In this document: positions 1-5,565 of the stretch, one piece after another
How the letters are laid out: each line of letters opens with the position of its first letter
How positions within the stretch are numbered: position 1 is the first letter of the stretch
Assembly: GCA_027023915.1 (NCBI GenBank)
Contig: JALVUB010000216.1
Span: forward strand, 1-5,649
DNA length: 5,649 bases
DNA from: Sedimenticola sp.
GTDB lineage: Bacteria > Pseudomonadota > Gammaproteobacteria > Chromatiales > Chromatiaceae
Direction: 5' to 3'
Translations under genes and position numbers: made by a program
Notes under the pieces: generated by a model
What the model was told of the DNA's origin: nothing
The model's database searches: none
The model's input: the letters and a program-made list of their open reading frames with translations, nothing else

Positions 1-412
1 GATCCACGCCGATGCCGACGAACTGCAATCCCTTGTCACGATATTTCTCCTGGTACTGGACGAACTCCGGAATCTCATATTGGCAGGGCGCGCACCAACT
101 GGCCCAGAAATTCATCATGATGATCTTGCCCTTCCACTCATCCAGGGTATGGAGCTTCCCATCCAGCCCCGGCAGCTTAAAAGGCGTGATCTCCCAGGCG
201 TTGTTGGTGCGCTCCGGCAGAGCCGTTATTGAGGTATGGGGGCTCTGCGGCGTGGTCTCCGCCTTCGCCAGTTGCCGGCCTTGGGCCGCCGGGACGTGGT
301 TTTCCGCAGCCGCCTTGCCGGAATCACATGCAGCCAGACCAAGCGGCAACATCAGCGCCGCCACGCTCACAAAAAGCCGTTTTTTCCCGTTCAAGAACAG
401 CGTTTCAACCAC
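1..412 (-). CDS. TlpA/ResA-like thioredoxin-fold lipoprotein (3' end outside window)
   Basis: Predicted membrane-anchored periplasmic thiol-disulfide oxidoreductase of the TlpA/ResA/CcmG group; such proteins commonly reduce apocytochrome cysteines before heme attachment. Only the first 137 residues are visible. They begin with a lysine/arginine n-region (residues 10-12), a hydrophobic stretch and a lipobox, LAAC, with the lipidated Cys at 29. A low-complexity linker follows, then the thioredoxin core: a beta strand KIIMMNF, the redox motif WCAPC (W106, C107, C110), then YEIPEF and the strand LQFVGIGVD running off the left edge. I chose the GTG start at 410-412 because GGAGG lies 9 nt upstream inside the preceding gene; no ATG precedes the signal sequence in this frame. 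It overlaps the parvulin stop by 8 nt, implying translational coupling. Asp30 just after the lipid Cys is the classical inner-membrane retention residue. The family is clear; the specific substrate is inferred from the neighbouring cytochromes. Confidence 0.9.
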   Translation of the reverse strand, partial: MVETLFLNGKKRLFVSVAALMLPLGLAACDSGKAAAENHVPAAQGRQLAKAETTPQSPHTSITALPERTNNAWEITPFKLPGLDGKLHTLDEWKGKIIMMNFWASWCAPCQYEIPEFVQYQEKYRDKGLQFVGIGVD

Positions 413-1706
413 CCTTCTTCGCCTCCCTGGCATTCGCCAGCACTTTCCACTCCACCGGATATTTTTTCTGCAATCGAGCAAGGTAGGCGGCATATTTCTG
501 CTGAATAATCGCCTCGCGAACCCTGTCCTTCATGCTCGCATAGGTTCGGCGCATGGCGGGGCGCCGCGCCAGCACGGTAACCAGGTGGTACCCCTTGGCG
601 CTTTTGACGATCTCGCTCACCTCGCCGTCAGCAATCTTTTTGAGCTGAGCCTCTATCTTAGGATTCCCCTGACCTTCCTGAAGCCAGCCCATGTCGCCAT
701 TGTGTGACCGTCCATATGGGTCGATGCTGTAACGGCCTGCCAAGCGGAACAGGCTTTCACCAGCCAGAATGCGCTTGCGCATGGCCGCCGCCTGGGCATA
801 GGTGGATACAACCAACTGTCCCACATGCCAACGCGCCGGCACATAGGAAAGCCCAGGATGTTTGTTGTAGTAGTCTTTCAGGGTTTTCTCATCGGGCGCC
901 CACTGCTTTTCCAGCTTTTCCATCAGCATCGCGGGCAGCCGCTCACGCCGAAAAGCCGCCATCTGTTGCCGTATATCGACCCCCTCTTTCTCCGCTGCCT
1001 TGGCGAAGAGAAGAAACTCGGCGTGCTTGTAGATGCGATCCTCGATCCATTCGCGGGTTGGCTTGGCTGGTCGATTCGCCTCGCCATCCAAAAGATCGCC
1101 ATAACGAATGACAATACCATTGTCGCCTTCCAACAACACCGTATCCGGCTTTGCCTTGCTGTTGAACCGATCTTCATGAACCTTGACATGCATGCGCTCA
1201 CGCAGCATCCGAAGTGTCAGCAGTTTGAGCTCACGGTACCGGTTCACTTTTTCAGCCGCCCGGGCGGCCGTCAATGCATCGGCCTGCCCCTTATATTGGG
1301 CTTGCAGCCGGCGTTCCACATCTGCCGGCAGCTTGATCTGGTCGCGTAGTTTTTGCGTGTAGAAACGGTAATACTGGGCAAGCTTGTAATCCCGCTCTTC
1401 TTTCACGTAGGCAGGATCCTTGTCCAACCCCTGCGCTTTTGCCTCAAGGCCAAAGAGGCGGAAGGCCACCAGCCGCTTGAGGAAATCCCCCCGCAGCTCT
1501 GCCTGGGCGTCCTCATTCAAGGTGTTGAACTGAGTGGCATATGGAGACGATGCAATCGCCTTTTTGAGATCGGCTGCGGTAACCGCTTCCTTACCCACGG
1601 TTGCAAGAACCTGGTTGTCGGTCTTTCCGGCAGCCGCTCCCGAAAACGCGCTCATGGCACCTGCCATGAGAACAATGCCAGCCAGGGAATGCTTAATCAA
1701 TTTCAT
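405..1706 (-). CDS. Secreted SurA/PpiC-like parvulin peptidyl-prolyl cis-trans isomerase
   Basis: Periplasmic folding factor of 433 residues. Residues 1-26 form a signal peptide (MKLIKH n-region, hydrophobic LAGIVLMAGAM, cleavage near GAAA). Residues about 33-182 are a helical SurA-N-like chaperone region opening with VLATVGKEAVTAADL. Residues about 188-287 look like a second copy (DNGIVIRYGDLL to LKDYYNKHP). The parvulin domain spans about 291-381, with H294 in RWHVGQLVVS, the hallmark NGDMGW (336-341) and the closing strand GYHLVTVLARRPA. A basic C-terminal helix (387-427) follows. The protein contains no cysteine. The ATG at 1704-1706 is preferred over an in-frame GTG at 1743-1745 because it puts the signal peptide at the N-terminus; its ribosome-binding site is weak. 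It lies downstream of the heptaheme cytochrome and overlaps the thioredoxin gene, so its likely job is folding of the cytochrome or its export partner. Parvulin identity is strong; client specificity is inference. Confidence 0.92.
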   Translation of the reverse strand: MKLIKHSLAGIVLMAGAMSAFSGAAAGKTDNQVLATVGKEAVTAADLKKAIASSPYATQFNTLNEDAQAELRGDFLKRLVAFRLFGLEAKAQGLDKDPAYVKEERDYKLAQYYRFYTQKLRDQIKLPADVERRLQAQYKGQADALTAARAAEKVNRYRELKLLTLRMLRERMHVKVHEDRFNSKAKPDTVLLEGDNGIVIRYGDLLDGEANRPAKPTREWIEDRIYKHAEFLLFAKAAEKEGVDIRQQMAAFRRERLPAMLMEKLEKQWAPDEKTLKDYYNKHPGLSYVPARWHVGQLVVSTYAQAAAMRKRILAGESLFRLAGRYSIDPYGRSHNGDMGWLQEGQGNPKIEAQLKKIADGEVSEIVKSAKGYHLVTVLARRPAMRRTYASMKDRVREAIIQQKYAAYLARLQKKYPVEWKVLANAREAKKGG

Positions 1707-1789
1707 CTGCTTGAAAACCTGCTGCTGATAGGGCGGCTTCACCACCCATTGATGATATAAACCCGTTTTTTGAGCTATTCCAAAGGTTG

Positions 1790-1819
1790 AAACAAAAACA
1801 GGGAGCCAAGCCCCCTGTT
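1790..1819 (-). terminator. Intrinsic terminator behind the heptaheme cytochrome gene
   Basis: Read on the minus strand, AACAGGG pairs perfectly with CCCTGTT (1813-1819 with 1797-1803). Two further pairs (one G-U, one G-C) close a 5-nt loop CTTGG. The stem is followed directly by TTTTTGTTT. It sits about 47 nt past the cytochrome stop. It has no T-run on the plus strand, so it acts in the minus direction. Some transcripts may read through into the parvulin gene. Confidence 0.75.
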
Positions 1820-1830
1820 AAACCGGAACC

Positions 1831-1854
1831 GGAGCCGGCCCGAAGGCCGGCTCC
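1831..1854 (-). terminator. Very stable 10-bp hairpin with UUCG tetraloop in the cytochrome 3' UTR
   Basis: GGAGCCGGCC and GGCCGGCTCC form a perfect 10-bp inverted repeat around a 4-nt loop. In minus-strand RNA the loop reads UUCG closed by C-G, the exceptionally stable cUUCGg tetraloop; in plus-strand RNA it would read CGAA. It begins 12 nt after the cytochrome stop codon and lies 11 nt before the U-tract terminator hairpin. It lacks its own T-run, so it is better read as a 3'-end stabiliser or transcription-pause element than as a complete terminator. Confidence 0.6.
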
Positions 1855-1865
1855 ATGCCAGACGA

Positions 1866-4340
1866 TTACTCGTCGTCGTCCTCGTCCGGAATTTTGCCAC
1901 CGAGATCCGGCGCGGTGCCGTGCATCCACTGCACCGCCAGATCATAGTCGCTGGCGATGGGCTTGCCGTTCCAGTAGTAATCCTTCTTCTTCGGATCAGC
2001 AAGGTAGGGCACACCCTTCTCGTTCACCACGTGGCAGGCCGCGCACTTGAACGGACCGTGAGAACCGTCCGGGTTGTACTGCGGCGACTGCTGGTAGGTG
2101 GTGGTGTCCGCCCGCGGCGAGACCGGATAGAGGCCGTGGATGGACTGGTGGCAGGCCTGGCAGGCCAGACCGGCATGGCCCTTGGAGTAGCGCATCAGGC
2201 TGTACTTGCCGGGCTGGTTGATGGGGTAGGCCACCCCACCCTGACCTTCCACGAAGGGCGCGGCGTGGCAGTCGGCGCAGTGCGGCACGCCGGGAGCCAG
2301 CCAGTAGTCACGCCCGTCGGTGGCCGCTTCATAAGATACCGCCAGCGCGCCAGTGGCGCCCTTGGGCAGCTTGAGCGACTTGGGATCCACCGCCGGGTTG
2401 GCCGACAGGATGGTGACATTGATGTCGCCGTCCTCGTCCTTGTGCACCAGCGGGCCGTTGCCCTTGAGCGCGATCACCGCGATATCGGGCACCAGACGTT
2501 TCTTGGCCCAGGTGTTGAGGATCTCGGACTTCAGCGGGGTGTCCTCACCCTTGGCGTTGAGCACCACTTTGGGGTCCATCATCGCCTTGAGCTTGTTCAT
2601 GGACACGCCAATGCCCTTGGCGATCTCACGCAGCGACTTGTTGCGCAGGGTGGTACCCGTCTGCAGGAAGGCGTTCTTCAGGTTGTCACGCTGATACAGC
2701 TCGCGGGAGAGCTGGTTGTGGCAGTTGGTGCACCACAAGCCCTTGCCGTGCTTGCCGTTGCCGATCTGCGAGACGTTGGCCTGCAGCCACTTGCCGATGG
2801 CGTTCAGGTGCTCGGGGGTTTCAACGCCGTCCTTGTCCTTAAAGGGGTTGGAGTGGACGTCGCGACCCACGTAGCAGCCGCCGGCGGCATCCCGGTTGTC
2901 CGCATCGGCATAGGCGTTCTTGCCATCAGGCGTGATGGGGTAACCGTCCATGCTGCGGTTGTAACGGTGTGCCGGGTGGCAGCCCTGGCAAGCGCCGGTG
3001 CGACCTTGCGAATCGGGCATGGGACGCTTGGTCTGGTGCACAGTGTGGATCGCCTCGGTAAGCGGCGGGATCTTGTGCGCCTTGCCGTCCTTGCCCTTGT
3101 AGGTCTTGGAGGAGAGCACCGCGATCACGTTGTCGGCGTGACACTTCTGGCACAGGATGGGATCACGACCCAGCCGGTTCATGGTGGAACGGCTGGCCGG
3201 ATTGTAGTGCTTCAGGAAGTCGGTGCCGTTCTTGTCATCATGAATCTGCAGGATGGAGATGGAGGTCGCCTTCAGGTTGGCAATCCAGTCCGACGCGCCC
3301 AGGCTCTTCCAGAAGGCCCGCTCCTGCTTGTAGAGCTGGTACTTCTTGCCGTTGGCGTTCTCGTTGCTGTGGCAGTTGGCACAGTTGGGAACGTCAATGG
3401 GGTTGGTGCCGATGAAGGTGATCGGCTTGCCGGTGTGACTGTCGAGCACCGGCTTGCCGGTGTCGGCATCCACCAAGCTCACCCAGTTCTCCTGGAAGGG
3501 CTGGATGTCGCTCTCCACCAGGGTGAGGATGTCACGCGCCGCGGTGCGGTCGCTGAAGGGCGTCAGCGGCAGGCCCAGCGCATCCCAGATACCCGGGTTG
3601 GTGAGCACGATGGGCACGTTGTCCAGCACCGGCGACTTGGTATAAACGATGGTGCCCTTCTTGCCGGTGTAGTGCAGATGACCACCACTCAACGGACTGG
3701 GCACGGCAGCGCCGGCGGGCCCCATATCCTTCGGCACCGGAATCTGCAAGCCCACGAAGAGCTTCTCCTTGTCGGCGCTGGTATGCTTGGGGTTGGTGCC
3801 CTTCAGATCCTTGTACACGTACAAGTGGGTCCAGTAGGCGTTGCCAACGTTTTCGTTCTTGCCATACTTGCCGTCACCATTGACGTCATAAGGCACGTCC
3901 CAATACTTGAGCTTGTTGCCCTCGGAGTAGGTGTTGTCCTTGAAGCCGTAGGCCAGCTTGAAGCGTTTCTTGCCGTCCACGACCACGGAGGGGTCCTTCT
4001 CGTCGGCCTCAAGCAGCTCGGGGTATTTCTTCTTGCCGCGAGCGGTCTTGATGACCTGGGACTGAACTGAGTTGTAGGGCGGCAGCACGCAGCAGTAGCT
4101 GAAATCGAAGCCGGTGCAGTGCATCCCCAACTCATAGTTGATGGTGATGTTGTAGTCGTTTTTCGGTTTATGGGTGTCGGCCGCCACCTTTGGCCCACCG
4201 TACGCCTTGGGTCCAGCAGGAACCACGGGCGCATGACTGGGCTCAGCCTTGGCTGCCTGCTTTTCGGCGGCCGGCCCCTGCGTGGTACAGGCGCTCGCCG
4301 CCAGCGCGGCCACAATGGCCGCTGACAGAGCCTTCTTCAT
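1866..4340 (-). CDS. Heptaheme c-type cytochrome lipoprotein with large heme-free N-terminal module
   Basis: Predicted outer-membrane electron-transfer protein of 824 residues; I do not recognise a named family. The N-terminus MKKALSAAIVAALAASAC is a lipoprotein signal with Cys18 as the lipidation site (ASAC is a slightly atypical lipobox). Thr19 at +2 predicts outer-membrane sorting. Residues about 60-315 bind no heme by motif. They carry an HC-x7-CC cluster (H74, C75, C83, C84), an EF-hand-like loop DVNGDGKYGKNE (152-163) and GGHLHYTG (219-226). Seven CXXCH motifs follow, with Cys at 320/323, 397/400, 451/454, 537/540, 688/691, 727/730 and 766/769. Non-motif histidines after the first heme (for example H432, H435, H458, H722, H735, H761, H807) are enough for bis-His ligation. 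A spare Cys489 lies in GGCYVGRDVH. The C-terminus is acidic (DEDDDE). GAGGGGG 7 nt upstream of the ATG is a good ribosome-binding site. The gene is divergent from a diheme cytochrome and followed by parvulin and thioredoxin genes. The redox partner and terminal acceptor are unknown. Confidence 0.93.
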   Translation of the reverse strand: MKKALSAAIVAALAASACTTQGPAAEKQAAKAEPSHAPVVPAGPKAYGGPKVAADTHKPKNDYNITINYELGMHCTGFDFSYCCVLPPYNSVQSQVIKTARGKKKYPELLEADEKDPSVVVDGKKRFKLAYGFKDNTYSEGNKLKYWDVPYDVNGDGKYGKNENVGNAYWTHLYVYKDLKGTNPKHTSADKEKLFVGLQIPVPKDMGPAGAAVPSPLSGGHLHYTGKKGTIVYTKSPVLDNVPIVLTNPGIWDALGLPLTPFSDRTAARDILTLVESDIQPFQENWVSLVDADTGKPVLDSHTGKPITFIGTNPIDVPNCANCHSNENANGKKYQLYKQERAFWKSLGASDWIANLKATSISILQIHDDKNGTDFLKHYNPASRSTMNRLGRDPILCQKCHADNVIAVLSSKTYKGKDGKAHKIPPLTEAIHTVHQTKRPMPDSQGRTGACQGCHPAHRYNRSMDGYPITPDGKNAYADADNRDAAGGCYVGRDVHSNPFKDKDGVETPEHLNAIGKWLQANVSQIGNGKHGKGLWCTNCHNQLSRELYQRDNLKNAFLQTGTTLRNKSLREIAKGIGVSMNKLKAMMDPKVVLNAKGEDTPLKSEILNTWAKKRLVPDIAVIALKGNGPLVHKDEDGDINVTILSANPAVDPKSLKLPKGATGALAVSYEAATDGRDYWLAPGVPHCADCHAAPFVEGQGGVAYPINQPGKYSLMRYSKGHAGLACQACHQSIHGLYPVSPRADTTTYQQSPQYNPDGSHGPFKCAACHVVNEKGVPYLADPKKKDYYWNGKPIASDYDLAVQWMHGTAPDLGGKIPDEDDDE

Positions 4341-4347
4341 GTTGTTT

Positions 4348-4354
4348 CCCCCTC
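4348..4354 (-). promoter_or_regulatory. Shine-Dalgarno of the heptaheme cytochrome
   Basis: GAGGGGG on the minus strand sits 7 nt upstream of the ATG at 4338-4340 and fixes this start. Its left part can pair with an upstream CTCT (4362-4365) across a 6-nt loop, extended by several G-U pairs, so mild masking of the site is possible. Confidence 0.7.
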
Positions 4355-4417
4355 TTTAGTTAGAGAAAAGGATCCTCCGGTCAGGACCAAAAGACTTCCA
4401 GCCGAAGGCACGGTTTA

Positions 4418-4468
4418 CGAATTTTTGATGCCACCGTCCCAATTGGCGGCATCCCCCTCCAAAATTCG
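4418..4468 (-). promoter_or_regulatory. Two-tier stem-loop in the heptaheme cytochrome 5' leader
   Basis: On the minus strand CGAATTTT (4461-4468) pairs perfectly with AAAATTCG (4418-4425). Inside it, GATGCCGCC (4445-4453) pairs with GGTGGCATC (4427-4435) through nine pairs including one G-U. The inner loop is 9 nt and the tiers are separated by a GGAGGGG bulge on one side and a single A on the other. In plus-strand RNA the G-U pair becomes an A-C mismatch, so the structure favours minus-strand transcription. No U-run follows, so it is not a simple terminator. It matches no riboswitch class I recognise. Confidence 0.45.
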
Positions 4469-4511
4469 CCTCCTCTGTTAAGTTCTTCAAGCGCGAGATT
4501 TCGGAGGCCTA

Positions 4512-4540
4512 AAACTACCACCAAGCCCATTCGCGGTCAA
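4512..4540 (-). promoter_or_regulatory. Candidate sigma-70 promoter for the heptaheme cytochrome
   Basis: On the minus strand TTGACC (4535-4540, 5/6 match to the -35 box) is followed after 17 nt by TAGTTT (4512-4517, 3/6), preceded by TGG, which makes an extended -10 (TGnTAnnnT). This would start transcription near 4505 and give a leader of about 165 nt that includes the two-tier stem-loop. The -10 box is poor, so this is only the best candidate. Confidence 0.3.
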
Positions 4541-4628
4541 ATTTTTCTTGTACAAACATATATTTAGAACATTATGATTTATTAATAAAAACACTTATTG
4601 AACGACTTCATGACCTGAATCAATGCCT

Positions 4629-4657
4629 TTGCGATGGCCGCGCGGATACTGTGTAAT
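4629..4657 (+). promoter_or_regulatory. Candidate sigma-70 promoter for the diheme cytochrome
   Basis: TTGCGA (4629-4634, 4/6) and TGTAAT (4652-4657, 5/6) are separated by the optimal 17 nt. Transcription would start near 4664, giving a leader of about 50 nt ahead of the start codon. The alternative in-frame ATG at 4634 lies inside this promoter, which supports the later start. Confidence 0.4.
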
Positions 4658-4702
4658 TTTCGACAGAAGCAACCGAAATCACGCAACAACCGACAGATGC
4701 CA

Positions 4703-4708
4703 AAGGAG
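4703..4708 (+). promoter_or_regulatory. Shine-Dalgarno that decides the diheme cytochrome start
   Basis: AAGGAG lies 6 nt before the ATG at 4715. It favours that start over the in-frame ATG at 4634, which would add 27 residues ahead of the signal peptide. Confidence 0.85.
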
Positions 4709-4714
4709 ATTTGC

Positions 4715-5473
4715 ATGACTCACTTCACTCCCAGAAAACGGTTTGTGGTGGCATTGCTGGCCGGAGCGGTGGCAACCGGTGGCGTGCAGGCGGAAGCGTT
4801 CAAAAAGATCGCCCCACCCCACCTCAAGGAGTTCGAAAAGGCACTGAGGCTGAAACCGGACATCGACAACGGCCGCAGACTGTTCAGACGAATCTGTTCC
4901 ACCTGCCACGGCCCCGAGGGGTGGGGCGTGCCCGCAAGCGGATATCCAGAAATCGCGGGTCAGCTCAAGGATGTCATCATCAAGCAGCTCGCCGATTTTC
5001 GCGCCGGCAACAGAGACAACCCCATCATGAACGCTTTTGTTACACCTCGGGTGCTGACCGGGCCGCAAGACATCGCCGACGTGGCCGCCTATGTTTCCCA
5101 GCTTCCCATGAGTCCGCGCAATGAAAGGGGCTTTGCGTTGCGTATCGAAGAGGGGAAAAAGCTCTACCAGAAGCTCTGCGCCGACTGTCATGGCGATCGC
5201 GGCGAGGGTGATCCCAAGCGCCACGCCCCCCGCATCCAGGGCCAACACTACAGCTATCTGATGAGACAGTTCAACTGGATCCGCAACGGCTACCGGCGAA
5301 ACGCCAACAAGAAGATGCAGGAACAGATTCAAAACATCACTTCAAGCGAGCAGGTGGCGATCATGTCCTACCTCTCCAACCTGAAGCCCGATCATCCGGT
5401 GGCGCCGGAAGGGTGGCACAACCCGGACATTACCGGTTACGACCGCAGCTGGCGCCCGGCAAAGTTGCGCTGA
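4715..5473 (+). CDS. Secreted c4-like diheme cytochrome c
   Basis: Periplasmic class I diheme cytochrome of 252 residues. Residues 1-26 are a Sec signal peptide (PRKRF n-region, hydrophobic VVALLAGAVA, cleavage after VQA). Two tandem cytochrome c domains follow. The first has C61-STC64-H65 with probable axial Met105 (NPIMNAF). The second has C155-ADC158-H159 with probable axial Met201 (NKKMQEQ). The four heme cysteines are the only cysteines. The two-domain layout and His/Met ligation match the c4 family, which carries electrons between bc1-type complexes and terminal reductases or oxidases. About 28 residues after the last helix (HPVAPEGW to RPAKLR) form a basic extension. The gene is divergent from the heptaheme lipoprotein and is the likely soluble shuttle to it, which is inference. 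A strong ribosome-binding site fixes the start. Confidence 0.93.
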   Translation: MTHFTPRKRFVVALLAGAVATGGVQAEAFKKIAPPHLKEFEKALRLKPDIDNGRRLFRRICSTCHGPEGWGVPASGYPEIAGQLKDVIIKQLADFRAGNRDNPIMNAFVTPRVLTGPQDIADVAAYVSQLPMSPRNERGFALRIEEGKKLYQKLCADCHGDRGEGDPKRHAPRIQGQHYSYLMRQFNWIRNGYRRNANKKMQEQIQNITSSEQVAIMSYLSNLKPDHPVAPEGWHNPDITGYDRSWRPAKLR

Positions 5474-5496
5474 AACAAAAATCAGAAAGGCTTTTG

Positions 5497-5532
5497 AAAA
5501 ACGGCCCCATGGAAGTTTCCGATGGGGCCGTT
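5497..5532 (-). terminator. Intrinsic terminator for the ankyrin-repeat gene
   Basis: AACGGCCCCAT (5500-5510) and ATGGGGCCGTT (5522-5532) form an 11-bp perfect stem. The 11-nt loop can itself form GGA/TCC pairs. On the minus strand the stem runs into TTTTTC (5501-5496). On the plus strand it is followed only by GTTGTTG, so it works best in the minus direction, with weak plus activity possible. Confidence 0.75.
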
Positions 5533-5536
5533 GTTG

Positions 5537-5565
5537 CCGGCGGCTCGTTCGCCGGTCTATTTTTT
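5537..5565 (+). terminator. Probable terminator for the diheme cytochrome
   Basis: CCGGCG (5537-5542) pairs with CGCCGG (5550-5555) around a 7-nt loop, followed by TCTATTTTTT (5556-5565). The stem is short but GC-only, and the T-run starts 4 nt after it. The T-run overlaps the last codons of the convergent ankyrin gene. Confidence 0.55.

Larger units (their letters stand above)
4341..4714. other. Divergent intergenic regulatory region between the two cytochrome genes
   Basis: These 374 nt hold no convincing gene. The side nearest the heptaheme gene (4341-4510) is GC-balanced and rich in inverted repeats, consistent with a transcribed leader. The middle (about 4540-4600) is strongly AT-rich and contains two perfect palindromes, TTGTACAA (4548-4555) and TTTATTAATAAA (4578-4589), possible operator sites for an unidentified regulator. 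Candidate promoters point outward on both strands. The arrangement suggests the two cytochromes could be co-regulated. Confidence 0.6.

Noticed and set aside
12..707. 231-codon plus-strand frame over the thioredoxin/parvulin junction
   Set aside because: It is antisense to clear thioredoxin (WCAPC) and parvulin coding sequence and has no recognisable domain.
1707..1745. Upstream GTG start adding 13 residues to the parvulin
   Set aside because: It would bury the signal peptide behind a polar stretch and has no better ribosome-binding site.
1920..4070. 716-codon plus-strand open frame opposite the heptaheme cytochrome
   Set aside because: It is an antisense shadow. The translation is a repetitive Val/Leu/Gly/His-rich string without domains or a signal, while the opposite strand encodes seven CXXCH motifs and a lipoprotein signal. 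GC-rich third positions keep the antisense frame open.
4418..4434. Sigma-54-like TGGCA element on the minus strand
   Set aside because: The required GC of the -12 element is missing at the correct spacing (ATTCG instead of TTGC).
4634..4714. Upstream ATG start adding 27 residues to the diheme cytochrome
   Set aside because: It overlaps the candidate promoter and lacks a Shine-Dalgarno; the AAGGAG before 4715 and the signal peptide favour the later ATG.
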